64,000 nt of DNA, from NCBI RefSeq assembly GCF_000020365.1, contig NC_012108.1:1178001-1242000 (forward strand), given 5' to 3'. Shown in pieces: positions 1 through 7,517 of the stretch (position 1 is its first letter; each line of letters begins with the position of its first letter). The position numbers were made by a program, and so were the translations under genes. This stretch comes from Desulforapulum autotrophicum HRM2. Lineage in GTDB: Bacteria; Desulfobacterota; Desulfobacteria; Desulfobacterales; Desulfobacteraceae. The notes below the pieces were generated by a model. It was given only the letters and a program-made list of their open reading frames with translations, searched no databases and had not been told where the DNA came from.

Positions 1-1
1 G

Positions 2-634
2 GAATTTCATGAGGTAATGAAACAGCGGCGGTCGGTCAATTTCTTTGATCCCAAAAAAGAGGTGTCTGAGGCGCTGTTAAAAGAGGTGATCGAAACCGCA
101 GCTATGACACCCTCGGGGTTTAACCTCCAGCCCTGGAGCCTTGTGGCGTTGAGAAAATTCGGGGAAAAAGAACGGCTCAAAAAACTTGCCTGGAACCAGC
201 CAAAGGTAACTGAAGCTCCCGTGGTTCTGATTGTGCTGGCCGATCGGGACGCCTGGAAAGAGGGCCATCCCATTGTTGAACAAAATTTCAGTGAGATGGT
301 GAAATCAGGGGCCATGAAGGAGGAACAGCGTCAGTGGTTTGCCGATGCCCGTACCTCCCTTTACGGCGAAACACCTGAAAAACAGCAGGCATTTGCCTGC
401 AAAAATACGGGGTTCTTTGCCATGTCGTTGATGCTTGCCGCCAAAGATCTGGGGCTTGAAACCCACCCCATGGACGGGTTTGACCATGACGGTGTGAGAA
501 AGGCATTTAATATTCCGGATAATTTCTGGATTCCCCTGCTCCTGGCCGTGGGGTATGTGGGGGATGATTTTAAAATGGCACCGCCAAAATGGAGACGGCG
601 GGCCGAGGATATCCTGGTGACCTTTGAATCATGA
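2..634 (+). CDS. Nitroreductase family protein (5' end outside window)
   Basis: Flavin-dependent NAD(P)H oxidoreductase of the nitroreductase fold, cytoplasmic. The frame is open to the left edge of the window (residues EFHEV precede the first ATG at 17), and family members normally begin a few residues before the RRSV motif, so the true start probably lies just upstream of base 1. Visible features are the N-terminal RRSVNFF motif that contacts FMN, the TPSGFNLQPW motif, and a C-terminal GYVGDDF stretch before the RRRAEDI helix. About 210 residues are visible, near the usual family size. Its stop overlaps the beginning of the following glyoxalase-fold frame, so the two are probably co-transcribed. 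The substrate cannot be told from sequence. Confidence 0.85.
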   Translation, partial: EFHEVMKQRRSVNFFDPKKEVSEALLKEVIETAAMTPSGFNLQPWSLVALRKFGEKERLKKLAWNQPKVTEAPVVLIVLADRDAWKEGHPIVEQNFSEMVKSGAMKEEQRQWFADARTSLYGETPEKQQAFACKNTGFFAMSLMLAAKDLGLETHPMDGFDHDGVRKAFNIPDNFWIPLLLAVGYVGDDFKMAPPKWRRRAEDILVTFES

Positions 635-647
635 TAGGGACAAGACC

Positions 648-1229
648 ATGGTGACGTATACAGGCATCAACCATCTGGCAATGGCTACGGCAGATATTGA
701 TATGACCATCCGTTTCTGGCGGGATCTTTTAGGTATGCGCCTTGTGGCAGGCCTTGGCCGTCCAGGCTACCGCCATTATTTTTTTGAGATCTCCCAGCAT
801 GACATGATCGCCTTTTTTGAATGGCCACAGGTCGAGAAAATTCCTGAAAAAGACCATGGTGCTCCAGTTAAAACACCGTTGGCATTTGACCACGTTTCCG
901 TGGGGGTTGAATCCCAGGAGGACCTCTGGCAGTTAAAGCAGAAACTTGAGACTGCCGGGTTCTGGGTCTCAGAGGTGATAGACCACGGTTTTATCCATTC
1001 CATCTACTCGTTTGATCCCAACCATATTCCCATTGAGTTCAGCTGTAACGTCCCAGGGATGGATCTTCGTAGACATCCGATCATGGCAGATACCAGGCCG
1101 TCTGCCCTGGGTAGTGAAGGCGCTGAACCCCAGGCGGGCCGGTGGCCTGAAGTTAAACAACCCGTCCCGGTGTCGGAGAGAACGATTTATCCTGGAGAGG
1201 GCTTCATCCTTGGGAAAGGAAAATCATGA
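648..1229 (+). CDS. VOC (glyoxalase/bleomycin-resistance fold) family protein
   Basis: A 193-residue vicinal-oxygen-chelate protein: an N-terminal beta-alpha-beta unit beginning INHLAMATADID, and a second unit with the FDHVSVGV motif and the metal-ligand-like IEFSC strand. These are metal-dependent lyases, dioxygenases or resistance proteins; nothing here fixes the substrate. I chose ATG 648, preceded by AGGGA eight bases upstream, over a TTG at 624 that lies inside the nitroreductase frame. The C-terminal 50 residues are Pro-rich and may be disordered. The stop codon overlaps the start of the phospholipase gene as ATGA, so the three genes form one transcriptional unit. Confidence 0.8.
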   Translation: MVTYTGINHLAMATADIDMTIRFWRDLLGMRLVAGLGRPGYRHYFFEISQHDMIAFFEWPQVEKIPEKDHGAPVKTPLAFDHVSVGVESQEDLWQLKQKLETAGFWVSEVIDHGFIHSIYSFDPNHIPIEFSCNVPGMDLRRHPIMADTRPSALGSEGAEPQAGRWPEVKQPVPVSERTIYPGEGFILGKGKS

Positions 1230-2287
1230 TATTGATGGTTAGATTTCGAAAAGCCATGTTCTTTTTGGGGGCGGTGGTTTTTCTATCGTGTATGCTGCCT
1301 GCCGTTTCCCGGGCAGAGGTTCAAGACAACCTCAGTCAATGTGCCGCCATTGAGGACGATCTGCTCCGCCTTCAATGCTACGATGGGATGGCCAACAGAG
1401 GGTCAGCATCCGTGGAAAAGGCTGAACCTGTGAACAAGCTCGACACCTGTGTGGCTCCTGTGGCAAAGCCCTCCTATCTCTCCCGGTTGTGGGAGCTTGA
1501 CAGGGATCAGTCCCGGGGTGAATTTGCCATCCGGATGCATCGTTCCAACTATATCCTTCCTTTTTCCTTTAACTTTTCCCCCAATGAGGATCCCATCAAG
1601 GATGGTTTTCCCGGCAGGAAGGTGCAAAAGTCCGAGGCCACGTTTCAATTGAGCTTTAAGACCAAACTCTGGGAGGATATTGGGGGAAAGAATAATGTGG
1701 ATCTGTGGCTCGGGTACACCCAGCGTTCATTCTGGCAGGTCTACAATGTTGACCAATCTTCCCCGTTTCGCGAAACCAATTATGAGCCTGAGCTGCTTTT
1801 AAACCTGCCCATGGAGCTGAATGTTCTGGGAATGACCCTTCGAACAATCAATTTTGGGATGAACCACCAGTCCAACGGAAGGGCCGAATCTTTGTCCCGG
1901 AGCTGGAACAGGATTGTTGCCAATTTTGGATTTGAACGTAAAGGTCTTTTTTCCACCCACGACAGCCTGGTCGTTGAACTTAAATCCTGGTACCGGATTC
2001 CCGAGGACAGCGAGAGTGACGATAACCCGGATATCGAAGATTACCTGGGGTATGGCGAGATCCGGACGTCTTATTTTTGGAAAAACTATCGGTATTCCAT
2101 GATGGTGAGAAACAACCTTGACGATGACGAGAACCGGGGGGCCATACAGCTTGACTGGAGTTTCCCCCTGAACAACCGCATCAGCGGATATCTCCAGTAT
2201 TACCTGGGGTATGGTGAGAGCCTTCTGGACTACAACCACAGTGTGAATCGTGTGGGGCTGGGATTTATTCTCACGGAGTGGAACTGA
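1226..2287 (+). CDS. pldA: Outer-membrane phospholipase A (OMPLA)
   Basis: Outer-membrane phospholipase A hydrolyses phospholipids that reach the outer leaflet. The 353-residue protein has a signal peptide (residues 1-30, ending VSRA) and a short Cys-containing segment with the RLQCYD motif at 47-52, seen in periplasmic N-terminal extensions. The beta-barrel domain carries the catalytic motif NHQSNG, with H214 and S216, and N228 in RSWNR; the spacing (H, S+2, N+14) is exactly that of E. coli H142/S144/N156. Many amphipathic strands and a C-terminal aromatic/Asn end fit a 12-strand barrel. The ATG overlaps the preceding stop. An in-frame ATG at 1235 is an alternative start. Confidence 0.92.
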   Translation: MILMVRFRKAMFFLGAVVFLSCMLPAVSRAEVQDNLSQCAAIEDDLLRLQCYDGMANRGSASVEKAEPVNKLDTCVAPVAKPSYLSRLWELDRDQSRGEFAIRMHRSNYILPFSFNFSPNEDPIKDGFPGRKVQKSEATFQLSFKTKLWEDIGGKNNVDLWLGYTQRSFWQVYNVDQSSPFRETNYEPELLLNLPMELNVLGMTLRTINFGMNHQSNGRAESLSRSWNRIVANFGFERKGLFSTHDSLVVELKSWYRIPEDSESDDNPDIEDYLGYGEIRTSYFWKNYRYSMMVRNNLDDDENRGAIQLDWSFPLNNRISGYLQYYLGYGESLLDYNHSVNRVGLGFILTEWN

Positions 2288-2625
2288 ACAGATTCTCAGC
2301 CGTTGCATGATCTTCCCGGTCATAAGCATCACTTCGGGGGAGCTGATAATATGTACCGGTTCGCCCCTTGAAGCTGGGGATGATGACATCCGACAGGTTC
2401 TTGGTATTGATGTTTCACGGCTGGTAACAGAGTCTCGGGCCCAGGTACTTGAAAATGTTAATGGGAAAAATTTTGCTGCTTGCAAATTTTAGGTTACAAT
2501 TGGTTTTTAATTACAGAAGCGCTTGCACCCAACCAAAACACTCCTTATTATTAATTAATAGAGCCTGCGAAATTAAAAGTTCTTTTAAAAAAACGACTTT
2601 GATGGGCCAGCATAGGAGGACCTTC
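2288..2625. other. Intergenic region, 338 bp
   Basis: Apart from the weak 61-residue frame at 2307-2492 and the AGGAGG ribosome binding site of the next gene at 2613-2618, nothing recognisable is seen. The right half becomes AT-rich, as expected for a promoter region. Confidence 0.5.
2307..2492 (+). CDS. Possible small protein, unknown
   Basis: A 61-residue frame from ATG 2307 to TAG 2492, just after pldA. Its middle (SPLEAGDDDIRQVLGIDVSRL and on) has a normal protein-like composition, but no ribosome binding site is evident and I recognise no family. It may be a real small gene, a remnant of a longer one, or chance. Confidence 0.25.
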   Translation: MIFPVISITSGELIICTGSPLEAGDDDIRQVLGIDVSRLVTESRAQVLENVNGKNFAACKF

Positions 2626-2877
2626 ATGAATAAGACATTTAAATCAAAAACAAAATATATCGTAACCCTTGACATCCTTAACACATATAATAAAGAAGGG
2701 TGCGCGGCCTGCAAACAAAAATTTAATCTGGGAGACACCGTTGTCATGGCATGTGGTCCATGGCCTGACGACTGCTCCCGGCTGATCCATGAAAATGAAG
2801 CCATTTTTGACAAAAATACCCATACTTATTTTGAGCGACAGCACTATCTCAACATGAAATCAGAAGCCGCCAATTGA
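2626..2877 (+). CDS. Small conserved-looking CxxC protein, unknown
   Basis: An 83-residue protein starting at ATG 2626 behind a strong AGGAGG (2613-2618). A longer in-frame start at 2449 has no such site. It carries EGCAACKQKF, a CxxC pair, then a third Cys in MACGPW and a fourth in DDCSRL, so a metal-binding or redox fold is possible. The pattern of hydrophobic and acidic residues is protein-like and ends with an aromatic-rich helix (YFERQHYLNM). I do not recognise a named family. It stands alone, 78 bp before the haem membrane protein gene. Confidence 0.6.
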   Translation: MNKTFKSKTKYIVTLDILNTYNKEGCAACKQKFNLGDTVVMACGPWPDDCSRLIHENEAIFDKNTHTYFERQHYLNMKSEAAN

Positions 2878-2955
2878 CCCCATGGGAGGATTGCACGTTT
2901 TTTTGCCCGACAATGACACCGTTCCCCGTCATTCACAGTGACAAGGAAGGTAGCC

Positions 2956-3606
2956 ATGAAAAAGTTACCTCCATTTAAAAAAAGTACCCGGATCTTGCTG
3001 CAGGGTGTTGTCTTGGGTGGTGGGATCCTATTGATAGTCGCTGCTGCGACGATTCCGTTTTTATTTGAATCTTCCAGCCTTTATTACAAACTGGGAGTTG
3101 ATGGAATCATGCTTCGCAGCGGTAAGATGCTGGGACTTTTAGCTGCCATGCTCATCCTGTTCCAGGTCATCCCCGTCTCACGTTTTGTTGTACTGGAAAG
3201 AATCTTTTCTTTGAAACATCTTTATTCTTTCCATAAAACAAGCGGCAAAATCATCCTGGGACTGGGTCTGCTCCACCTTTTTTTCATCGTTGCCGCTGAA
3301 AATTTTACCTTTTTCCCCCTGGAGAAACGATATTGGCCGGAATTGGTGGGTGTGGTGGTGCTGTTGCTGGTGGTGGGAGTAGGGGGGATGTCCGTGTGGC
3401 AATCCCGGTTGGGGCTCTCTTGGAACAGTTGGCAACGACTTCACCGGTGGATGACACCCCTTATTGAGACGCTCCTCCTGGTTCATATTCTATTTGTCAG
3501 CGAATCTTTTGACAGCGGCATACCCCGGGTAGCACTTTTTTCAGCCAGTGGCGGGGCAATGCTCCTTTTTTTACGTATTTATTACAGACGTATTTTTAAC
3601 AAATGA
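2956..3606 (+). CDS. Ferric-reductase-like transmembrane haem protein
   Basis: A 216-residue inner-membrane protein of the ferric reductase/cytochrome b family. Hydrophobic helices lie at about 13-37, 56-78, 98-115, 128-147, 166-185 and 192-208. Two His pairs with 14-residue spacing, H93/H107 and H163/H177, are the expected bis-haem ligands across two helices. There is no FAD/NAD domain, so it would act as an electron-transfer subunit. ATG 2956 is preceded by AAGGAAGG and is preferred to GTG 2938. The YceI gene follows 97 bp later; pairs of cytochrome b-type proteins with YceI proteins are common and suggest a joint role in isoprenoid or quinone-linked periplasmic redox work (inference). Confidence 0.8.
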   Translation: MKKLPPFKKSTRILLQGVVLGGGILLIVAAATIPFLFESSSLYYKLGVDGIMLRSGKMLGLLAAMLILFQVIPVSRFVVLERIFSLKHLYSFHKTSGKIILGLGLLHLFFIVAAENFTFFPLEKRYWPELVGVVVLLLVVGVGGMSVWQSRLGLSWNSWQRLHRWMTPLIETLLLVHILFVSESFDSGIPRVALFSASGGAMLLFLRIYYRRIFNK

Positions 3607-3703
3607 AAGTTCTGGGTGGGGTGGATCACCCATGGGACAGGTCATAGGAACCGGGTGAGTCCCACTGCCCTGGAACGGACGACCAAAGATAAAGGAGAGT
3701 GTA

Positions 3704-4291
3704 ATGAAAAAAATCACGTTGTTTATCCTGATCTTTCTGCTGTTCGTGGGATCATCACAGGCCCTGGCCCATGCGTGGGTCATTGATGCAAACCATTCCA
3801 GTATCCGGTTTGGTGTAAAACATGTTTTTTCCACGGTGTGGGGACATTTTTCTGATTTTGAAGGAAACATTGTTTTTGATCCCAGGGCCCTGGCCCAGAG
3901 TTCGTTTGATTTCACCGTTAAAGTCAAAAGTATCAACACCGCTAACGCCAAACGGGACACCCACCTGCGATCCAATGATTTTTTTTCCGCTGACAGGTTT
4001 CCCGACATACATTTTAAATCAAAAAAAATCATCCACAAGGATGGCAGCAACTATCTTGTTGAAGGCACTATGACCCTGAAAGAAATCCATAAAACCATGG
4101 CGATTCCATTCATTTACCATGGCGCCATTCCCAGCCCGTTTAATAAAAAAGAGCAAATTATCGGTTTTGACACCGCATTTTCTATTAACCGCCTTGACTT
4201 TGGGGTGGGAGACGGAAAATTCGTCAAAATGGGGGTGGTGGGTGACACCGTCCAGGTACAAATTTCCGTTGAGGCGGTGGGTAAAAGATGA
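3704..4291 (+). CDS. YceI family periplasmic lipid-binding protein
   Basis: A 195-residue secreted protein: signal peptide at 1-22 (cleavage near ALAHA), then the YceI lipocalin-like barrel beginning WVIDANHSSIRFGVKH. Family signatures are visible: VWGHFSDFEGNIVFD, the RDTHLRSNDFFSADRFPDI block, and GTMTLKEIHKTM. YceI proteins bind long polyisoprenoid chains in a hydrophobic pocket. The ribosome binding site is AAAGGAG, nine bases before ATG. The upstream haem membrane protein probably shares its transcript. Convergent to the K+ channel gene, with 35 bp between the stops. Confidence 0.9.
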   Translation: MKKITLFILIFLLFVGSSQALAHAWVIDANHSSIRFGVKHVFSTVWGHFSDFEGNIVFDPRALAQSSFDFTVKVKSINTANAKRDTHLRSNDFFSADRFPDIHFKSKKIIHKDGSNYLVEGTMTLKEIHKTMAIPFIYHGAIPSPFNKKEQIIGFDTAFSINRLDFGVGDGKFVKMGVVGDTVQVQISVEAVGKR

Positions 4292-4326
4292 GTCAGAAAG
4301 CGGCAGGCAAAGGAACGGGTTCTGGG

Positions 4327-5151
4327 TCAACTGTTGTCCACTACTGCTGATGCCTTCGGGTTAAATGGGTTCTTCCGGGCGGCCAGGGAATAGAGATAGG
4401 GGTAATTCTTTTTAAGATGAATAAGGTGGGAGAGCCATTCTTTAACCAGCAGATGATATCCCCTGTTGAGATCACCTGCCAGGTGCTTTAAATCAGATCC
4501 CGGAAGTGCCGTAAGGCTTGCTCTGCTGCTCAACTCTTCTCCCATGTGGGCCAATGCCAGAAGCAGTTCGGTAAATCCTTCGTGTTCGACCAGAACAGGG
4601 TTCTCCAGAAGCCTGAGCATAAAGGTGTGCCGTTTGTTGAGAAATTGATTCAGGTCGGTTAAATCAACCTTTGGCATATCAACTTTCAACCCGGTTCGTT
4701 TAAAGGTTTTAGCCATTGCCAGCAGTTCTTTTTCAGACCATCCCACATCTATGGCCATCATATCCGCTAACTCCTCCCGGTCGATGTCACAGGATGAAAA
4801 AAATTGGAGAAGACGGTATCCCATCTCACTGAAAAAAATGCCCAGCACAATGTTTTGTTTTTTCAGCCGTTGTTCCACTTCTCTTTTCAGAAGCATCATT
4901 TCCGAGGCGTTGGCAATAACCCCGATAAAGGTGCCGCCGCCCAGTACAATAATAAAAATGGCCAGAAGTCTTGTTGCTGGGTGGGTGGGATGAATGTCCC
5001 CATAGCCGACGGTTGACATAGTGACGATGTTATAATAGAGGGCGTTCAGGAACGACTGGTTCTCCAGGAACATAAATCCCAGAGTGCCAAAAAGGGTGAC
5101 ACAGATAAAGAAAACAATAAAAATGCGAAGCCTTCTTTTTATCTCTACCAT
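4327..5151 (-). CDS. Two-TM potassium channel protein with unusual cytosolic domain
   Basis: A 274-residue ion channel subunit: TM1 at about 9-27, pore helix, selectivity filter TVGYGD at 47-52, and TM2 at about 62-83. Such subunits form tetrameric K+ pores. Unlike KTN/TrkA-linked bacterial channels, the C-terminal 190 residues contain no NAD-binding glycine motif; they look all-helical (e.g. ELADMMAIDVGWSEKELLAMA), and I do not recognise the domain. It may be a gating or sensing domain. The gene stands alone on the minus strand. Confidence 0.85.
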   Translation of the reverse strand: MVEIKRRLRIFIVFFICVTLFGTLGFMFLENQSFLNALYYNIVTMSTVGYGDIHPTHPATRLLAIFIIVLGGGTFIGVIANASEMMLLKREVEQRLKKQNIVLGIFFSEMGYRLLQFFSSCDIDREELADMMAIDVGWSEKELLAMAKTFKRTGLKVDMPKVDLTDLNQFLNKRHTFMLRLLENPVLVEHEGFTELLLALAHMGEELSSRASLTALPGSDLKHLAGDLNRGYHLLVKEWLSHLIHLKKNYPYLYSLAARKNPFNPKASAVVDNS

Positions 5152-5303
5152 CTATTGTCTTTCCAATCGCTCACAAATCCCAACGCCTGGCGCATGGATG
5201 ATATCAGAGGCTAAATGGGCAGTGATGAATTTATCATAGCGTATTTTTGTTTCAGCCGGGAATTCATCGTCACCCTTCCCATAAATCCCATCGATAAAAC
5301 CTG

Positions 5304-6494
5304 TCATTTCTTTTCTCCAGATGATTTTGCTGTTACAAATTCATTAAGGTCTGAATCCAGTATGTTTTTAAGCTCAATGAAATTGTCCTCCCGGGTGTCA
5401 GTAAACAAAAAACCAAACACAGGGTAGTGTTTAAAATCAATTTTTCTCAGCTCCATTGGCCGTTCAAATGTTGAAATCAAGCGTTTATAGTCAAAGGATT
5501 CGATTTCCTCTGCTTTCAGGCCCGTGGAATTGTCCAGTACGACGACGCTGAAGAGTCTGTTTTCTTTGTCCTTGAGAATTTCGGCCCAATCGGGTTGTTT
5601 TTGCAGGTAATAGTAGAGGTAGGGATTAAACCCATAGGCCAGATAGGCAAGATCCGGGGTGGTACACCAGCCGCCAAACCGCATGGGGTTGACTTCGATG
5701 GGCAACAAAATGCCTGAACAGTCTCTTCTGAGTTCAATATGGACGGGGAAGTTTTTTACCCCTGCCAGACGGCCTATTTTTGCTGCAAATTCGGTAAATT
5801 CCTTGAGATTGGTCTCTATTAATTTTTTGGAGGTCATGTAAACCCGGTCGCTGACGTCACTGTCTGAAGAAAAAACATGTTCCAGGATATTCAGAATAAC
5901 CGGTTCGCCAAGGCTGTTAAAATAGGCATCAACGGCAAACTCATCTCCATCAATGCATTGTTCAATGATAAAGGCACTTGGGTCCATTACCTCTTGGGGG
6001 TATAGATTTTTGACTTGATCGATTTCTGTCCTGATGGCCTCAATGGCGTTGCCCCATTCATGGATATTTGATACCTTGTAAACTCCCATGCTGAAAAAAC
6101 CGACAATGGGTTTGATGATAAACGGCAGGGGCAATTGGTGAAATTCAATTCTTTCAAGGTGTTCAACCCCGACTCCTTTAAAGTAAAAATCCGGAAAAAG
6201 GGATTTTGTCAATTCCCGGAATTTCAACTTGTTTTTAAACAATTCGATCTTTCCCGGAAGGTCGCTGAACGCAAGATGCGCTGCTATCCAGCCGATGGCA
6301 TTTTCCGAAGTGGTATAGAGAATGGGGTCTTTTAATTTTTGAATGGTTTCAACGGCCTGGGCCTCGCTGATCCGTTTGGTACCGTCATAGAGGTCCATCT
6401 GTTTTGCCGTATCCGTATCCACAACGGGGATGCCATTGTCCCTGACGCTCATTTTAAAGAAATCCGAAATATATGGCTTGTCTGCAAAGAACAT
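5304..6494 (-). CDS. ATP-grasp domain protein
   Basis: A 396-residue ATP-grasp enzyme, a family that joins a carboxylate to an amine through an acyl-phosphate. Seen are the ATP-binding lysine strand FIIKPIVG (K128) followed by the flexible Gly/Ser loop, the FIIEQCIDGDEF strand, and the Mg-binding segment IEVNPMRFGG (E267, N269). The N-terminal 85 residues form a pre-ATP-grasp-like region, and the C-terminal 100 residues are unassigned. The substrates are unknown. It is divergent from the phytochelatin-synthase-like gene across 225 bp, so a peptide or gamma-glutamyl-type chemistry shared by the two is conceivable but unproven. Confidence 0.8.
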   Translation of the reverse strand: MFFADKPYISDFFKMSVRDNGIPVVDTDTAKQMDLYDGTKRISEAQAVETIQKLKDPILYTTSENAIGWIAAHLAFSDLPGKIELFKNKLKFRELTKSLFPDFYFKGVGVEHLERIEFHQLPLPFIIKPIVGFFSMGVYKVSNIHEWGNAIEAIRTEIDQVKNLYPQEVMDPSAFIIEQCIDGDEFAVDAYFNSLGEPVILNILEHVFSSDSDVSDRVYMTSKKLIETNLKEFTEFAAKIGRLAGVKNFPVHIELRRDCSGILLPIEVNPMRFGGWCTTPDLAYLAYGFNPYLYYYLQKQPDWAEILKDKENRLFSVVVLDNSTGLKAEEIESFDYKRLISTFERPMELRKIDFKHYPVFGFLFTDTREDNFIELKNILDSDLNEFVTAKSSGEKK

Positions 6495-6645
6495 TTATTC
6501 AACCCTTTCTTAAATTTAAATATCAATGTTGAATCATATAAACACATGCCATGCCCAAAGTACAGGAGGAGAGCGTCTTCCAAATGGTGTTTCCCTGGAT
6601 AATCATGGAAAAAGACCCAGTTACTCAAACCGAAGGTCTAGGTTA

Positions 6646-6675
6646 TTGACAAAAAAGATTTCAGGCAGATATTGA
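6646..6675 (+). promoter_or_regulatory. Possible sigma-70 promoter for the phytochelatin-synthase-like gene
   Basis: TTGACA at 6646-6651 and TATTGA at 6670-6675, separated by 18 bases, about 45 bp upstream of ATG 6720. The match is by eye only. Confidence 0.4.
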
Positions 6676-6719
6676 TTCCATAAATCATTAAAAAACAACA
6701 TGGAAGGTGATAAACCCAT

Positions 6720-7475
6720 ATGTACATATCCAGACTGATCATGCGCACCTGTCTCTACCTTAGGTATTTTTTTCATAAAATAACCAGGACCGGGACCTTT
6801 GGGCCCAACCGGGCTGAGTTTATTTCTACGCCCCATAAAGAGGGTGAAAACCAGGTGAAAAATTTTTTATTCCGCCACCATGTCAAGCAGTTCCATGGCT
6901 CCTCATGCTCGGTTGCCTCAGTGGTGGGTGTCATCAATGCCATTCTTCAAAAGGAGCGTCCCCTGAACCTTACCCCCATTACCCAGCAGGGAATCCTTGA
7001 CAAGGTAAAAGCCGCCCATTGGAAAGAACGCATGGGGGACAACGGCTACCATGGACAAAGGGGGCTTCCCCTGGCCGTGCTGGCCCAGGTGGTGAAGGCA
7101 AGCCTTGACGCCTATGCCATCAATTATAAATCAGTTGAGACCGTTCAGGCTGAAAGGCCTGGCAGATTATCCCGGTCCATAAGGGAGACCCTGGTGTCAA
7201 GGCTCGAACAATTTGAAAACCAGGGCAATTGCCTTATCATTGCCCACTTTGACCAGGGAAGCTTTGTCCAGGATTTGAATATTCCCCATATTTCGCCCGT
7301 GGGTGGATTTGACCTGGATACCGGCAAGGTAACCATTCTGGATGTGGACCAGTCCCAACCCCTTCCCTACAAGGTGGGTTTTGATACCTTTTACAGGGGG
7401 ATCTCCACAGATTACAACCATATCTTCAAACCATTTGGATTTGGCCGGGGCGGTTATATTTTCATAAGCCTTTAG
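6720..7475 (+). CDS. Phytochelatin-synthase-like papain-fold protein
   Basis: A 251-residue protein with the catalytic triad pattern of phytochelatin synthase (PF05023). C63 lies in SSCSVASVVGVINA, H190 in HISPVGGFDLD and D208 in TILDVDQ. The His-to-Asp spacing of 18 residues equals that of Arabidopsis PCS1 (H162/D180, from memory). Bacterial single-domain members cleave glutathione-like gamma-glutamyl peptides rather than polymerise them. ATG 6720 follows GGAAGG; ATG 6741 is an alternative, and the first 45 residues are basic and not part of the fold. No clear signal peptide. Neighbour across the divergent gap is an ATP-grasp ligase. Confidence 0.8.
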   Translation: MYISRLIMRTCLYLRYFFHKITRTGTFGPNRAEFISTPHKEGENQVKNFLFRHHVKQFHGSSCSVASVVGVINAILQKERPLNLTPITQQGILDKVKAAHWKERMGDNGYHGQRGLPLAVLAQVVKASLDAYAINYKSVETVQAERPGRLSRSIRETLVSRLEQFENQGNCLIIAHFDQGSFVQDLNIPHISPVGGFDLDTGKVTILDVDQSQPLPYKVGFDTFYRGISTDYNHIFKPFGFGRGGYIFISL

Positions 7476-7517
7476 GGCCTCTTGGATTTTGCCGTTTGTT
7501 TTTCAAACTGTGAAGTG

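Noticed and set aside
1799-2485. Long minus-strand frame (228 codons) opposite pldA
   Set aside because: It is antisense to a gene with complete catalytic motifs, has no ribosome binding site or family features, and its composition follows the codons of pldA.
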